Below, piece after piece: positions 17,796 through 25,467 of a DNA stretch of 64,000 nt. Origin of the DNA: Taklimakanibacter lacteus (lineage in GTDB: Bacteria > Pseudomonadota > Alphaproteobacteria > Rhizobiales > Aestuariivirgaceae); assembly GCA_003576695.1 (NCBI GenBank), contig QOZQ01000002.1, positions 471,035-535,034 on the forward strand. Direction: 5' to 3'. Below the pieces are notes generated by a model. That model ran no database searches, was not told the origin of the DNA, and saw only the letters and a list, made by a program, of their open reading frames with translations. Within the stretch, counting starts at the first letter, position 1. Each line of letters starts with the position of its first letter. The position numbers were made by a program, and so were the translations under genes.

Positions 17796-18901
17796 GGAAC
17801 AGCGCTCGCGGCGAGCGCCTTGGCCCTTATGCGGTAAGAGAGATTATCGGGCGCGAAGCGCGCGGCCTTCTCGAACCAGGCTGCGGCCTCGGCATGCCGG
17901 CCGAGGCGCAGCGCCGCAACCGCCGCCAGCTCGCAGGCCTGCTCTTCGAAGATACGGCGATCGAAGGCCAGCATCCGATCGGTGAGCGCGTCGGGATCGA
18001 TGGCGGCAAGGCGCCGCGCGATGGCGAACGCTTCTTCCGGCCGGCCGGTGGCAAGAAGCGCGCGGCCGTGCACGAAAACGAGGGCGTGGTCCTCCGGCAC
18101 GCGCGCCAGCCCGTCCGTGATAAGCGCCAGCGGATCTTCGCCTTCCTCGATCGCGCGACGCGCCAGGAACTGTATGATCAGGCTGGCGGCGGCATGCTGC
18201 TTGTCGGAAGGCCGGCGTTGGGCGGCGGCGAGGCCGGCGAGCGCCGCGGTTTTGGCTTCTTCCGGGCGGCCCATCGCCGCCTGCGTCTCGGCGAGATGCT
18301 GCCACAGATAGGCGCGGTCGGGATCGGCGCGCACCGCCTCTTCGAGGAGTACCCGGTTACGTGCATGCTTATGCGCCTGCGCGCCATCATATCCCAGATG
18401 ATCCAGCTCGACCTCGGTCTGCTGGATGGCAGGGCCCTCGCGGGCGCTGATCGCGCGGATGATGGGCTCGACCGTCTCGTGGATGCGGCCTTCGAAGCGC
18501 AGGCGCGGATCGCTGCGGAACAGCCGCCATTCGCGATAGCGCGTATAGCCTGTCTTTGGCCTGAAACGCACGAGGCCGGCAAGCGCGCCGGCGTCGATGT
18601 AATCGCCGAGCGCGCCGCCGGACGGCAAATTCAGGCGCTCATCGGCATCGATATAGAGCACCCATTGGGTGCGCACCGCATCGAGGCCCTTGTTGCGCGC
18701 GGCGGCGAAGTCGCCCGTCCATGGATGATGCAGCAGCCGGACACCGGCGGTGCTGTTGGCGATATCGATCGTTGCATCGCGCGAGCCGGTGTCGACGATG
18801 ACGATCTCATCGACGCGCCCCGCGAGCGAGGCCAAGCAACCCGGCAGGAAATGCTGCTCGTCACGCACGATCATGGCGGCGCAGACGCTCACCCGGGTCA
18901 T
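17792..18901 (-). CDS. Family 2 glycosyltransferase with C-terminal TPR-like repeats
   Basis: A 369-residue protein. The GT-A domain has AMIVRDEQHFLPGCLASL (9-26), VDEIVIVDTGSRDAT (30-44), GDFAAARNKGLDA (63-75) and the metal-binding DADE (85-88). Residues from about 185 form TPR-like helical repeats (AYLWQHLAETQAAMGRPEEA; EAAAWFEKAARFAPDN). The same architecture, GT2 plus TPR-like helices, occurs in SunS, the peptide S-glycosyltransferase of sublancin, and in many other GT2-TPR proteins of unknown acceptor. It lies 46 nt after the 49-residue peptide gene and overlaps the ATP-grasp gene. The acceptor is unknown. Confidence 0.88.
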   Translation of the reverse strand: MTRVSVCAAMIVRDEQHFLPGCLASLAGRVDEIVIVDTGSRDATIDIANSTAGVRLLHHPWTGDFAAARNKGLDAVRTQWVLYIDADERLNLPSGGALGDYIDAGALAGLVRFRPKTGYTRYREWRLFRSDPRLRFEGRIHETVEPIIRAISAREGPAIQQTEVELDHLGYDGAQAHKHARNRVLLEEAVRADPDRAYLWQHLAETQAAMGRPEEAKTAALAGLAAAQRRPSDKQHAAASLIIQFLARRAIEEGEDPLALITDGLARVPEDHALVFVHGRALLATGRPEEAFAIARRLAAIDPDALTDRMLAFDRRIFEEQACELAAVAALRLGRHAEAAAWFEKAARFAPDNLSYRIRAKALAASAVP

Positions 18902-18947
18902 GGCGCGCCCCGCCGCATCATGGGGCGGTCGCTGTGCTCGGAAATCT

Positions 18948-19097
18948 TCAGCCGTTGCCGGTCGAGGCCATCTGATCGATCGGCTTCACATCGTCGAGCG
19001 CGTAGGAGAGGATCTTCGGCGCTTCATACCTGGCGCCGGCAAGTGCCGCCACTTTCTTCAGCGCATCCGGCATCGCGTTGGTGGAAATGACAGCCAT
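18948..19097 (-). CDS. 49-residue candidate precursor peptide next to a PqqD-like gene
   Basis: A short gene, ATG at 19097 and TGA at 18948-18950, preceded by GAGAAGGG about 7 nt upstream and by a consensus promoter inside the intergenic gap. The peptide has no cysteine, histidine or tryptophan and no signal peptide. It contains an amphipathic helix-like stretch DALKKVAALAGARYEAPK (11-28), then ILSYALDDVKPIDQ (29-42), and ends in the small polar tail MASTGNG (43-49). Position between a PqqD-like gene and a glycosyltransferase, plus a leader-like middle and a Ser/Thr/Asn/Gly tail, suggest a RiPP precursor. This is inference; no known family was recognised. Confidence 0.6.
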   Translation of the reverse strand: MAVISTNAMPDALKKVAALAGARYEAPKILSYALDDVKPIDQMASTGNG

Positions 19098-19139
19098 GTC
19101 ACAGCCCTTCTCTGCCTCGGGTCCATCCCTGCGACGCTA

Positions 19140-19168
19140 CTTGTAATTACGGCGCCGTGGACTGTCAA
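19140..19168 (-). promoter_or_regulatory. Promoter of the 49-residue peptide gene
   Basis: On the minus strand a perfect TTGACA (19163-19168), a 17-nt spacer and TACAAG (19140-19145) precede the peptide gene. The start point would give a leader of about 35 nt carrying the ribosome site. The -35 box overlaps the stop codon of the PqqD-like gene, so the peptide can be made independently of, and more strongly than, the upstream gene. Confidence 0.6.
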
Positions 19169-19440
19169 CGCACGGCCTCGATGAGTCCCTCGGCGCGGAG
19201 GGAGGCGAGACAGGCTTCGACATCGGTCTTGGGAGGAGTCGCGAGGCCGAAGGCGGTGGCAAGTACCGAGGCGATGGCGTCGGCGTCATGCGCGCCATCG
19301 CAGAGTTCGAAGACCGCCGCAGCGGTAGGGTTCAGAAAGTGGACCTTTCCGCGTGCGCCGTCGCTGACGAAATAGCCGTCTTCGATCTCATCGCGGATAA
19401 GCCCGCCGATACGGCGGTAGAACGGTTCAGCTTTCGTCAT
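19165..19440 (-). CDS. PqqD-family protein (RiPP recognition element-like)
   Basis: A 91-residue stand-alone PqqD fold. The signature GYFVSDGARGKVHFLNPTA (22-40) is followed by AAVFELCDGAHDADAIASVL (41-60) and a C-terminal helix LASLRAEGLIEAV. PqqD-type domains bind leader peptides of ribosomally made peptides and present them to modifying enzymes. No pqqA, B, C or E gene is nearby, so this is not pyrroloquinoline quinone synthesis. It is the first gene of a minus-strand run that continues with the 49-residue peptide, a GT2-TPR protein and an ATP-grasp protein. Confidence 0.85.
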   Translation of the reverse strand: MTKAEPFYRRIGGLIRDEIEDGYFVSDGARGKVHFLNPTAAAVFELCDGAHDADAIASVLATAFGLATPPKTDVEACLASLRAEGLIEAVR

Positions 19441-19470
19441 ACGGCGAAATTCTTATCGCCTTGCCCGTGA

Positions 19471-19499
19471 TTGAGCAATTGCGCGCCGCTCGCTAGGTT
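19471..19499 (+). promoter_or_regulatory. Promoter of the GT10 gene, probably leaderless
   Basis: TTGAGC (19471-19476), a 17-nt spacer and TAGGTT (19494-19499) are followed after six bases by the ATG at 19506. Transcription would start at the start codon. The geometry is identical to the hrcA promoter at 5766-5794. Confidence 0.45.
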
Positions 19500-19505
19500 C
19501 TCACG

Positions 19506-20396
19506 ATGCTGATCCTGATCCACGATTCGATGGGCGGGAACCTGCCCAAGGCGCCATACCCGCCGGAAGTGGAGATCACCATCGACCGGGCGCGCCTCGC
19601 CGAGGCGGATGTCGTGATCTTTCATCTTCCCGACTGGAGGCAGGGCCAGATGATCGTCAGGTCCGAATGGGACTGGCGGTTCCCTTTCGAGAAACGGCCG
19701 GGGCAGCGGTGGGTCGGCTGGTCGATGGAATGCGATGAACATTACCCTTGGTCGCGCAATATCAGGTTCATGCGCCATTTCGATTTGACAATGACCTACC
19801 GGCTCACCTCGGACGCGCCGGTGACCTATGTGATCCCGAGTATGATGGTCGAGGCCTTCCGCCGCCCGCCACTTGAGAAGTACCAGCCGGTCCTGGCCGC
19901 GTCTTTCGTGTCGAGCCGGTTCGACCATAGTGGACGCCAGGCCTATTTGCGGGAACTGGGACGGCATATGACGATCGATTCCTATGGCACTTTCATGCGC
20001 AACCGCGTCCTGCCCGATGATCGCGGCATCCCGTCCAAGCTCGCCGCCATTGCACATTACCGCTTCACCATCGCTTTCGAGAACGCCTGCAGCCGGGACT
20101 ATGTCACTGAGAAGTTCTTCGAGCCCCTGCAGGCCGGTTCCGTGCCGGTCTATCTCGGGGCGCCGAATATCGAGGATTTCGCCCCTGGCGAAAATTGCTT
20201 CATTAGTGCGGCCGACTTTCCGGACCCGGGGAAATTGGCCGCATTTCTCAAGGAGCTGGCAGCGGATGAAGCCGCCTATTCGGCCTATTTCGCTTGGCGA
20301 CAAGAACCCTTTCGCCAGAGCTTCAAGAGGCTCCTGGACCTGGAGGCCGAGCCCTGGCTGTACCGGATGTGCCGGGCGCTTCGGACGCTCCGATGA
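19506..20396 (+). CDS. GT10-family (alpha-1,3-fucosyltransferase-like) glycosyltransferase
   Basis: A 296-residue protein with the C-terminal GT10 domain. The donor-binding motif reads FTIAFENACSRDYVTEKFFE (187-206) then PLQAGSVPVYLGAPNIEDFA (207-226), and matches the fucosyltransferase signature closely. The N-terminal half (DVVIFHLPDW, GWSMECDEHY) fits the family's acceptor domain. It has no signal peptide or membrane segment. GT10 enzymes transfer fucose from GDP-fucose to glycans. It diverges from the PqqD-like gene with 65 nt between starts, which suggests one functional locus. Confidence 0.85.
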   Translation: MLILIHDSMGGNLPKAPYPPEVEITIDRARLAEADVVIFHLPDWRQGQMIVRSEWDWRFPFEKRPGQRWVGWSMECDEHYPWSRNIRFMRHFDLTMTYRLTSDAPVTYVIPSMMVEAFRRPPLEKYQPVLAASFVSSRFDHSGRQAYLRELGRHMTIDSYGTFMRNRVLPDDRGIPSKLAAIAHYRFTIAFENACSRDYVTEKFFEPLQAGSVPVYLGAPNIEDFAPGENCFISAADFPDPGKLAAFLKELAADEAAYSAYFAWRQEPFRQSFKRLLDLEAEPWLYRMCRALRTLR

Positions 20397-20525
20397 GGAT
20401 GCGAACAGTGCCTTTAATGTTACACCGTCGATACAATCGCCCCGATCCATCCCCCGGCACTTGACGGTTCCCGACCGTATCGTCAGAGTGCCTGCGAGGA
20501 ATCGGGGGCCTCCAGGGGACTTTTC

Positions 20526-21251
20526 ATGGTCAATAAGTTTATTTTGACAGGCGCCGGTGTCCTTCTGGTGAGCGCCAGCATGAACGCCGCTCGAGCCGCC
20601 GATATCTCCGAGCCCGGAGTCTATGACTGGACCGGGCCGTTCATCGGTTTGCAGGGCGGCTACGCCTGGGGCAACAACGATACATCGACCGAGAACTCGG
20701 AGAATGGTCCGCCACCCTTCGAGTTTGAAGAGGACAGCGGTTCCTTGGATCTCGATGGCTTCGTCGGCGGGCTTCATGCCGGATACAATTGGCAGTCGGA
20801 TAGCCTGATCCTCGGCGTCGTGGGCGATATCGAATACGCCGACATGAAGGGCGATACCGAAGTCTCGATCAACGACTTCGCACTTTCGGATCTCGATGGT
20901 GAGATCGACTGGCTGGGCTCACTCAGGCTGCGCGTCGGCTTCGCGGCTGATCGTGCGCTCTTATATGCAACGGGCGGCCTTGCGGTTGGCGGCGCCGAGC
21001 TCTCGATCGACAACAATATCTCGGACACGAACGCCGACAACCAGGAAACCAAATGGGGCTGGACGATCGGCGGCGGTGTTGAATATGCCGTCACCGACGC
21101 GCTGAGCGCGTTCCTCGAATATCGCTATACCGATCTCGGCAAGATCGAAGTCGAGCTCGACCTTCCCGAAGGCCAGAGGGAAAGCGAGGCCGACCTGGAA
21201 TTTCATGCCGTTCGCGCCGGTCTGAGCTGGCATTTCGGCAATTCGATGTAA
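20526..21251 (+). CDS. Outer-membrane beta-barrel protein (Omp25/RopB-like)
   Basis: A 241-residue protein with a signal peptide (cut after ARA-ADI near residue 24) and an eight-stranded porin-like barrel. Typical segments are DWTGPFIGLQGGYAWG, GFVGGLHAGYNWQSDSLILG, SLRLRVGFAADRALLYATGG and the terminal aromatic strand FHAVRAGLSWHFGNSM. Such proteins are abundant in rhizobial and brucella outer membranes and bridge to the peptidoglycan or surface. A paralogue lies convergently at 21448-22176. Confidence 0.9.
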   Translation: MVNKFILTGAGVLLVSASMNAARAADISEPGVYDWTGPFIGLQGGYAWGNNDTSTENSENGPPPFEFEEDSGSLDLDGFVGGLHAGYNWQSDSLILGVVGDIEYADMKGDTEVSINDFALSDLDGEIDWLGSLRLRVGFAADRALLYATGGLAVGGAELSIDNNISDTNADNQETKWGWTIGGGVEYAVTDALSAFLEYRYTDLGKIEVELDLPEGQRESEADLEFHAVRAGLSWHFGNSM

Positions 21252-21298
21252 AAGCGGCGAGTGCCATGCGCGGACATGGCCTCCATAAAGTGTGACCA

Positions 21299-21361
21299 GC
21301 CTTTTCGGTTCAGCAACAAAGGCTGGAGCATTTCCCATTCAAACTCGGTCAGACCATATCG
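21299..21361 (-). pseudogene. Possible IS5-family transposase N-terminal remnant
   Basis: On the minus strand about 21 codons read RYGLTEFEWEMLQPLLLNRK, closely resembling the N-terminal start of IS5-group transposases (RYxLTDFEWxxIxPLLPNK). The reading frame then diverges from the family and no terminal inverted repeats were found. It lies in the 196-nt gap between the two convergent outer-membrane protein genes. Confidence 0.45.
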
Positions 21362-21447
21362 TCGGTGCGGTATGGCACCCCCCTTCGGAGCTTGGACCAT
21401 CTCTCGGTCATTTGCCTGCCGTTTGCGAGTATACGACCCAGGTCAGG

Positions 21448-22176
21448 CTAGAAATGGAAATTGATGCCCGCCTTCACGACATTCAGGCTGTTGCTGAAGC
21501 GTACATTATTCCCGTCCAGGTTCGTCACCGAGGTGTTCTCGAAGTCGCTATAATTATACTCGACGAAAGTCGACAGGGAATCGCTGAAGGCAAATTCGAT
21601 GCCGCCTCCCACCACATAGCCCAGCAGCGTCTTCGAAAATGATGCAAGGTCCGAGGGATCCACCACGCCGCCAAAATCCAGATCACCCGCGGATTGTTCG
21701 ATCTCGGCTATGGCCAAGCCGCCCTTCGCATAGAGCAAGACCCGGTCAGCCGCAAATCCGAGGCGACCGGCAAGTGCGCCCTGGAAGCCATATTCGACGC
21801 TGGCATGATCGTCATCAACGATGCCGTTCGAGTTCTCACCCACAAACACGACAGATGACTCATCCGTGAAATTATAGGCAATTTCCGCCTCGACGCCAAA
21901 GACGAGAGCATTCACCTGCCAATTGTAGCCAACGTCGAGGCCTCCCACAAAACCATCGGGGTCGAGGTCAAACGTCAAGCCTTCCGCTCCTTCGTCAAAG
22001 AAGCCACTTCCGCGATCAGAAGCATCTGAATCACCAAACGCGTAGCCGCCAAAAGCGCCGATATACGGCCCAGACCAGTCATGAGGTGAAGAAGCAACAG
22101 GGTCCGCAGCGAGCCCAGCACCCGACAAAGCCACCAAAACAATCGTTGATGATGCCGCCAGCAGGAATACTCTCAT
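21448..22176 (-). CDS. Outer-membrane beta-barrel protein, paralogue
   Basis: A 242-residue barrel protein with a signal peptide (cut near GLAA-DP, residue 24). Strands include DWSGPYIGAFGGYAFGDSD, GFVGGLDVGYNWQVNALVFG, GRLGFAADRVLLYAKGGLA and a terminal LNVVKAGINFHF ending in phenylalanine, as BAM substrates do. It shares the plan of the 20526 protein but is diverged, with a longer acidic loop and an extra SFSKTLLGYVVGGG region. The genes are convergent, so this is an inverted rather than tandem duplicate. Confidence 0.9.
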   Translation of the reverse strand: MRVFLLAASSTIVLVALSGAGLAADPVASSPHDWSGPYIGAFGGYAFGDSDASDRGSGFFDEGAEGLTFDLDPDGFVGGLDVGYNWQVNALVFGVEAEIAYNFTDESSVVFVGENSNGIVDDDHASVEYGFQGALAGRLGFAADRVLLYAKGGLAIAEIEQSAGDLDFGGVVDPSDLASFSKTLLGYVVGGGIEFAFSDSLSTFVEYNYSDFENTSVTNLDGNNVRFSNSLNVVKAGINFHF

Positions 22177-22343
22177 TGCCCGACTTCTCCCGTTGCTCGG
22201 CCAAAGCTTACCTGAAACAAAATCTGCCGGTAGGGCAAATAGCCGGTGAGGCGCGGTTTCGTCCGTCCTGTTGCCGAAATATCACTTAGCGTAAGGTATG
22301 AGCTGCCCCGGAAGCTGGCGGCCTTCCGCCGGGCAGCGTCAGG

Positions 22344-23402
22344 TCATTTCTCCGGCAGCGATTTTCCCAGAAATGCAGTGATCATCCGGACAGTCTCCTC
22401 ATGGATCGCCTGCCGCCCGCGCGTCCCACCGTCCCTGCAGACGAACTCTTCGCCGGGAGCTTCTTCCCGGATGATCTCGACGGCGCCAGGCTTGCAGATC
22501 TGCATGAAGCTGAAATGCAGCGAGTCGGCGATCTCTTCATAGGGCGATGTCGCCTTCGGAAGATGTTGCGCGATATAGCGGGAATCCTCGTTGGTCGCGG
22601 CGATCTGGCCTTGGGTAGCGGTGGCCTTGTCGACATCGGCGCCGGCGGCGATCACCAGGAAGGGAACGCGCATACGGGCGAGGCTTTCGAGTGTGAAGCC
22701 GCGCGCGGGTCCCAGATCGAGCGTCACCGCCGCGCCGATCCTCTGGTCGCTCAGATCGCCGCGCAGCGTCTCGGTGGCGCCGGCGCTTTGCCCGAGGCCG
22801 AGCTCGGCGAAGACCTTGCAGGCGACGGCCCCGAAGCGCTTGTCGCAATCGGGCATGATGAGATCGGCATCGAAACGGGCGCCCGCGATCTCGGCGGCGG
22901 TCCAGCCGCCGAGCGAATGGCCGATCGCGGCGATGCGGTCGCGGGCGATGCCGCCGGCAAGCTGCGGATCGGCGATGAGCGCGTCGATGCTGCGGCTGAG
23001 GTCGCGCGGCCTTTCCCACAGCCGCGCCGCCTTGGCGGGATCGCGGTCGCGGAATGTGGTGCCGGGATGATCGGGTACGGCGACGACATAGCCTTTCTGC
23101 GCCAGGGCACCCGCGAGCCAGCTCAGATTGCGCCAGCTCCCGCCATAGCCATGCGACAGGACGATGAGAGGATGCGCATCCTGTTGGGGAACCGCGTCCT
23201 TGATGGCGGCGACACCATAGAAGACGCCATTCTCGGCGACATTGACCAGGGGCCCTGCAGCATCGGTCGGGTACCACAGCGCCACATGCAAAGGCCGGCT
23301 GGCATCGGCGACGGTGATTTCCTTGAATCCGATCTGGTCGCCAGCCAGGACGGCGGTGGCCGAAAGGACCGTGGTGAGGAGGGTGGCAGCAAATTTCAGC
23401 AT
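22344..23402 (-). CDS. Secreted alpha/beta hydrolase (dienelactone hydrolase/PAF-acetylhydrolase-like)
   Basis: A 352-residue protein with a signal peptide (to about residue 20, LAG-DQ). The oxyanion region reads PLIVLSHGYGGSWRNLSWLA, the nucleophile elbow is AAIGHSLGGWTAAE with serine in GHSLGG, and a late EEIADSLHFSFMQIC supplies the histidine. The PTDAAGPLVNVAENGVFYG segment after the first strand is common in bacterial relatives of PAF-acetylhydrolase. Substrate is unknown. It stands alone on its strand. Confidence 0.85.
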   Translation of the reverse strand: MLKFAATLLTTVLSATAVLAGDQIGFKEITVADASRPLHVALWYPTDAAGPLVNVAENGVFYGVAAIKDAVPQQDAHPLIVLSHGYGGSWRNLSWLAGALAQKGYVVAVPDHPGTTFRDRDPAKAARLWERPRDLSRSIDALIADPQLAGGIARDRIAAIGHSLGGWTAAEIAGARFDADLIMPDCDKRFGAVACKVFAELGLGQSAGATETLRGDLSDQRIGAAVTLDLGPARGFTLESLARMRVPFLVIAAGADVDKATATQGQIAATNEDSRYIAQHLPKATSPYEEIADSLHFSFMQICKPGAVEIIREEAPGEEFVCRDGGTRGRQAIHEETVRMITAFLGKSLPEK

Positions 23403-23515
23403 GAGGGTCTCCGGTGGATGGGATGACCTGTCCTGCCCGAGAGTCTGGTGCTTGCGAGACCTCGAACGCGATCGAGGACCTGTGGCGCCGCCTCTTACAA
23501 TGCTAGTTTGCCGCG

Positions 23516-23911
23516 ATGGGCCGGATGCGAGACAGTCACAGCTCCTTCGACGAGATTCCCGGCACGCCGCTCAGCGATGTCAAAGCGGTGCGGGCCCTCC
23601 TGATCGCGGCCGCGCGCGAGCACCGCGAGATGAGCTATTCGGAGCTGCTGATGGAGCTCGGCCATCGCTTCACCCGCCCCAAGATGCGGGCTCTGTGCCG
23701 TGCTCTCGATACGATCGATGAGACCGGCCGCGATGCGGGTGAGCCCGAGCTCGCGGCCCTGGTGGTGCGTGAATCGGACCGTTTGCCGGGTCAGGGCTGG
23801 TGGGTCGGGAAGGTCAATCGCCTGGGCTATGAAGGCCCCTGGACCGGCAAGGAGGCGCTCGCTTTCGTGAGGAGCCGGCAGCAGCTCGCTTTCGATCACT
23901 GGAGCAAATGA
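23516..23911 (+). CDS. Conserved hypothetical protein
   Basis: A 131-residue soluble protein. Conserved-looking blocks are DEIPGTPLSDVKAVRALLI, SYSELLMELGHRFTRPKMRA, LCRALDTIDETGRDAGEPEL and LVVRESDRLPGQGWWVG. It resembles an uncharacterised family I recall from Rhizobiales, sometimes mislabelled as ribose-phosphate pyrophosphokinase; there is no PRPP-binding motif here. The N-terminal block could be a winged-helix-like domain. It is convergent with the EamA gene. Confidence 0.7.
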   Translation: MGRMRDSHSSFDEIPGTPLSDVKAVRALLIAAAREHREMSYSELLMELGHRFTRPKMRALCRALDTIDETGRDAGEPELAALVVRESDRLPGQGWWVGKVNRLGYEGPWTGKEALAFVRSRQQLAFDHWSK

Positions 23912-23923
23912 GCAAGAGATCGC

Positions 23924-24775
23924 TCAAGCCTCGACCTCCGCCGGCCGGTGCAGGCCGACGCCCAGGATGACGAGGATGATGCCGGCCATATCAAGCGGAC
24001 CTGGAATCTGCCGCAGCACGAGGGCGCCCGTCACCGCGGCAATGGCCGGCAGCAAGGTCAGCATCAATGCGAAGCTGGCGCGCGGCAGCCGCGCCATGGC
24101 GAGCTGATCGCAAATATAGGGAATGACGGAAGAGGAAATGCCGACCCCGATGCCGGCCAGGATGAGGAGTGGATGGGCGAGGAGCCGCGTCGCCTCGCCG
24201 AGGCCGAAGGGTAGTGCTGCGATGAAGGCGATGGCCATGGCAGCCCCCAGCCGCTCTATGCCGGAAGCGCCGCCCTGCCGCGCCAGCCTGTGTCCGACGA
24301 TCACATAGAGCGCGAAGAGAAGCGCATTGGCGAAAGCGAGGCCAAGCCCGATCAGGTCGCTCGAATACTGAAAGCCGATCAGCAGCAGGACGCCCGTGAC
24401 GGCAAGGCCAAGGGCGAGAAGGTTGCGCGCCGAGCGCAGGCCCAGAAGCGCCACCGCGATGGTGGCGGCGAATTCGATCGCGGCGACAGTGGCGAGCGGC
24501 AGCTGGTCGATCGCCAGATAGAAGCAGCCATTCATCGCGGCGAGGATGAGGCCCATCAGCAGGATCAGCCGGCGCGCCCCGGGCTCCGCTTCGGCGAGTG
24601 TCCGCCATGGTCTGATCCACAGGCTGAAAATGAGGGCGGCCGAGGCGATGCGCAGCCATGCGACGCCCAAGGGTGACATCTGGGCGAAAAGCAGCACGGC
24701 GAAGGAGGGGCCCAGATAATGGAACAGGGCGCTCACCAGGAAATAGGCATGGGGCGGCGGGGTGGCGGCTTTCAT
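23924..24775 (-). CDS. EamA/RhtA-type drug/metabolite exporter
   Basis: A 283-residue membrane protein with about ten hydrophobic segments and two EamA repeats. Features are LFAQMSPLGVAWLRIASAAL, NGCFYLAIDQLPLATVAAIE and the second-repeat IPYICDQLAMARLPRASFAL, which is typical of RhtA-like threonine/homoserine exporters. Divergent from an Lrp-family regulator, an arrangement usual for amino-acid exporters. Substrate is inferred only. Confidence 0.88.
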   Translation of the reverse strand: MKAATPPPHAYFLVSALFHYLGPSFAVLLFAQMSPLGVAWLRIASAALIFSLWIRPWRTLAEAEPGARRLILLMGLILAAMNGCFYLAIDQLPLATVAAIEFAATIAVALLGLRSARNLLALGLAVTGVLLLIGFQYSSDLIGLGLAFANALLFALYVIVGHRLARQGGASGIERLGAAMAIAFIAALPFGLGEATRLLAHPLLILAGIGVGISSSVIPYICDQLAMARLPRASFALMLTLLPAIAAVTGALVLRQIPGPLDMAGIILVILGVGLHRPAEVEA

Positions 24776-24788
24776 GTCCGGAGAATGC

Positions 24789-24800
24789 CCGGATATCCGG
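24789..24800. promoter_or_regulatory. 12-bp palindrome between the EamA exporter and the Lrp regulator
   Basis: CCGGATATCCGG is a perfect palindrome 14 nt from the exporter start, in the 85-nt divergent gap. A second AT-rich patch with ATATCC and GGTAT lies at 24814-24826. It is a candidate operator for the Lrp protein, although Lrp sites are usually more degenerate. Confidence 0.35.
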
Positions 24801-24860
24801 CGAAAACGACTGATATATCCAGGTATCTATGATAGTATGTCAGGCAATTGAGGTTTGAAA

Positions 24861-25328
24861 ATGAAGAATAGCCGAAGAATCGCAAGTGCTGCTCTTGACG
24901 CCGCCGACCGCCGGATCCTCGGCGCTCTTGCCGACAATGCCCGCATCTCGCAGGCCGATCTCGGCCGCCTGCTCGGCATGTCGGCGCAAAGTGCGGCCGA
25001 TCGCCTGCGCCGGCTCGAGGATCTGGGCGTGATTGCGGGCTTCACCGCGACGCTCGATCCCGCGGCCCTGGGCCTTGCCGTCGGCGCCTATATCCGCATC
25101 CGCCCCGCCATGGGCGAATTGCCACGCGTCGCCGGCCTTCTCGCCGATATGCCGGAGATCGTCGAATGCGACCGCATCACCGGCGATGACTGCTTCATCG
25201 CCAAGGTCTTCGTGGCCGGGATCGAGGATCTCGAGCGTGTCATCGACCGGCTCATTCCCTATGCGCAGACCAATACCTCGATCATCCAGTCCTCACCGGT
25301 GCGCCGCCGCGCGCCCGGATTTTCCTGA
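24861..25328 (+). CDS. Lrp/AsnC-family transcriptional regulator
   Basis: A 155-residue regulator. The N-terminal HTH reads LDAADRRILGALADNARIS then QADLGRLLGMSAQSAADRL, and the C-terminal RAM domain includes VIAGFTATLDPAALGLAVGA and VECDRITGDDCFIAKVFVAG. The ATG at 24861 is preferred, with GAGG 7 nt upstream; a TTG at 24855 is possible. It probably senses an amino acid and controls the divergent EamA exporter. Confidence 0.92.
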   Translation: MKNSRRIASAALDAADRRILGALADNARISQADLGRLLGMSAQSAADRLRRLEDLGVIAGFTATLDPAALGLAVGAYIRIRPAMGELPRVAGLLADMPEIVECDRITGDDCFIAKVFVAGIEDLERVIDRLIPYAQTNTSIIQSSPVRRRAPGFS

Positions 25329-25467
25329 TCGGCGCGCGCCCCGGCTGGCGCGCTTGTTGCAAATTTACCCTTTATTGACTCTCATTTGAGCCGGTAGGCA
25401 TTTCCTAATGCGCCTATGCGATCTAAATGATTAACAGGCGTCAGAACGATAAAGCGGCAGGCCCTTC

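Noticed and set aside
18948..19097. Glycocin-type (S-glycosylated, disulfide) peptide
   Set aside because: The peptide has no cysteine, so S-glycosylation as in sublancin is not possible.
19165..19440. Pyrroloquinoline quinone pathway
   Set aside because: The PqqD-like gene has no pqqA, pqqB, pqqC or pqqE neighbours, and the 49-residue peptide lacks the Glu/Tyr core of PqqA.
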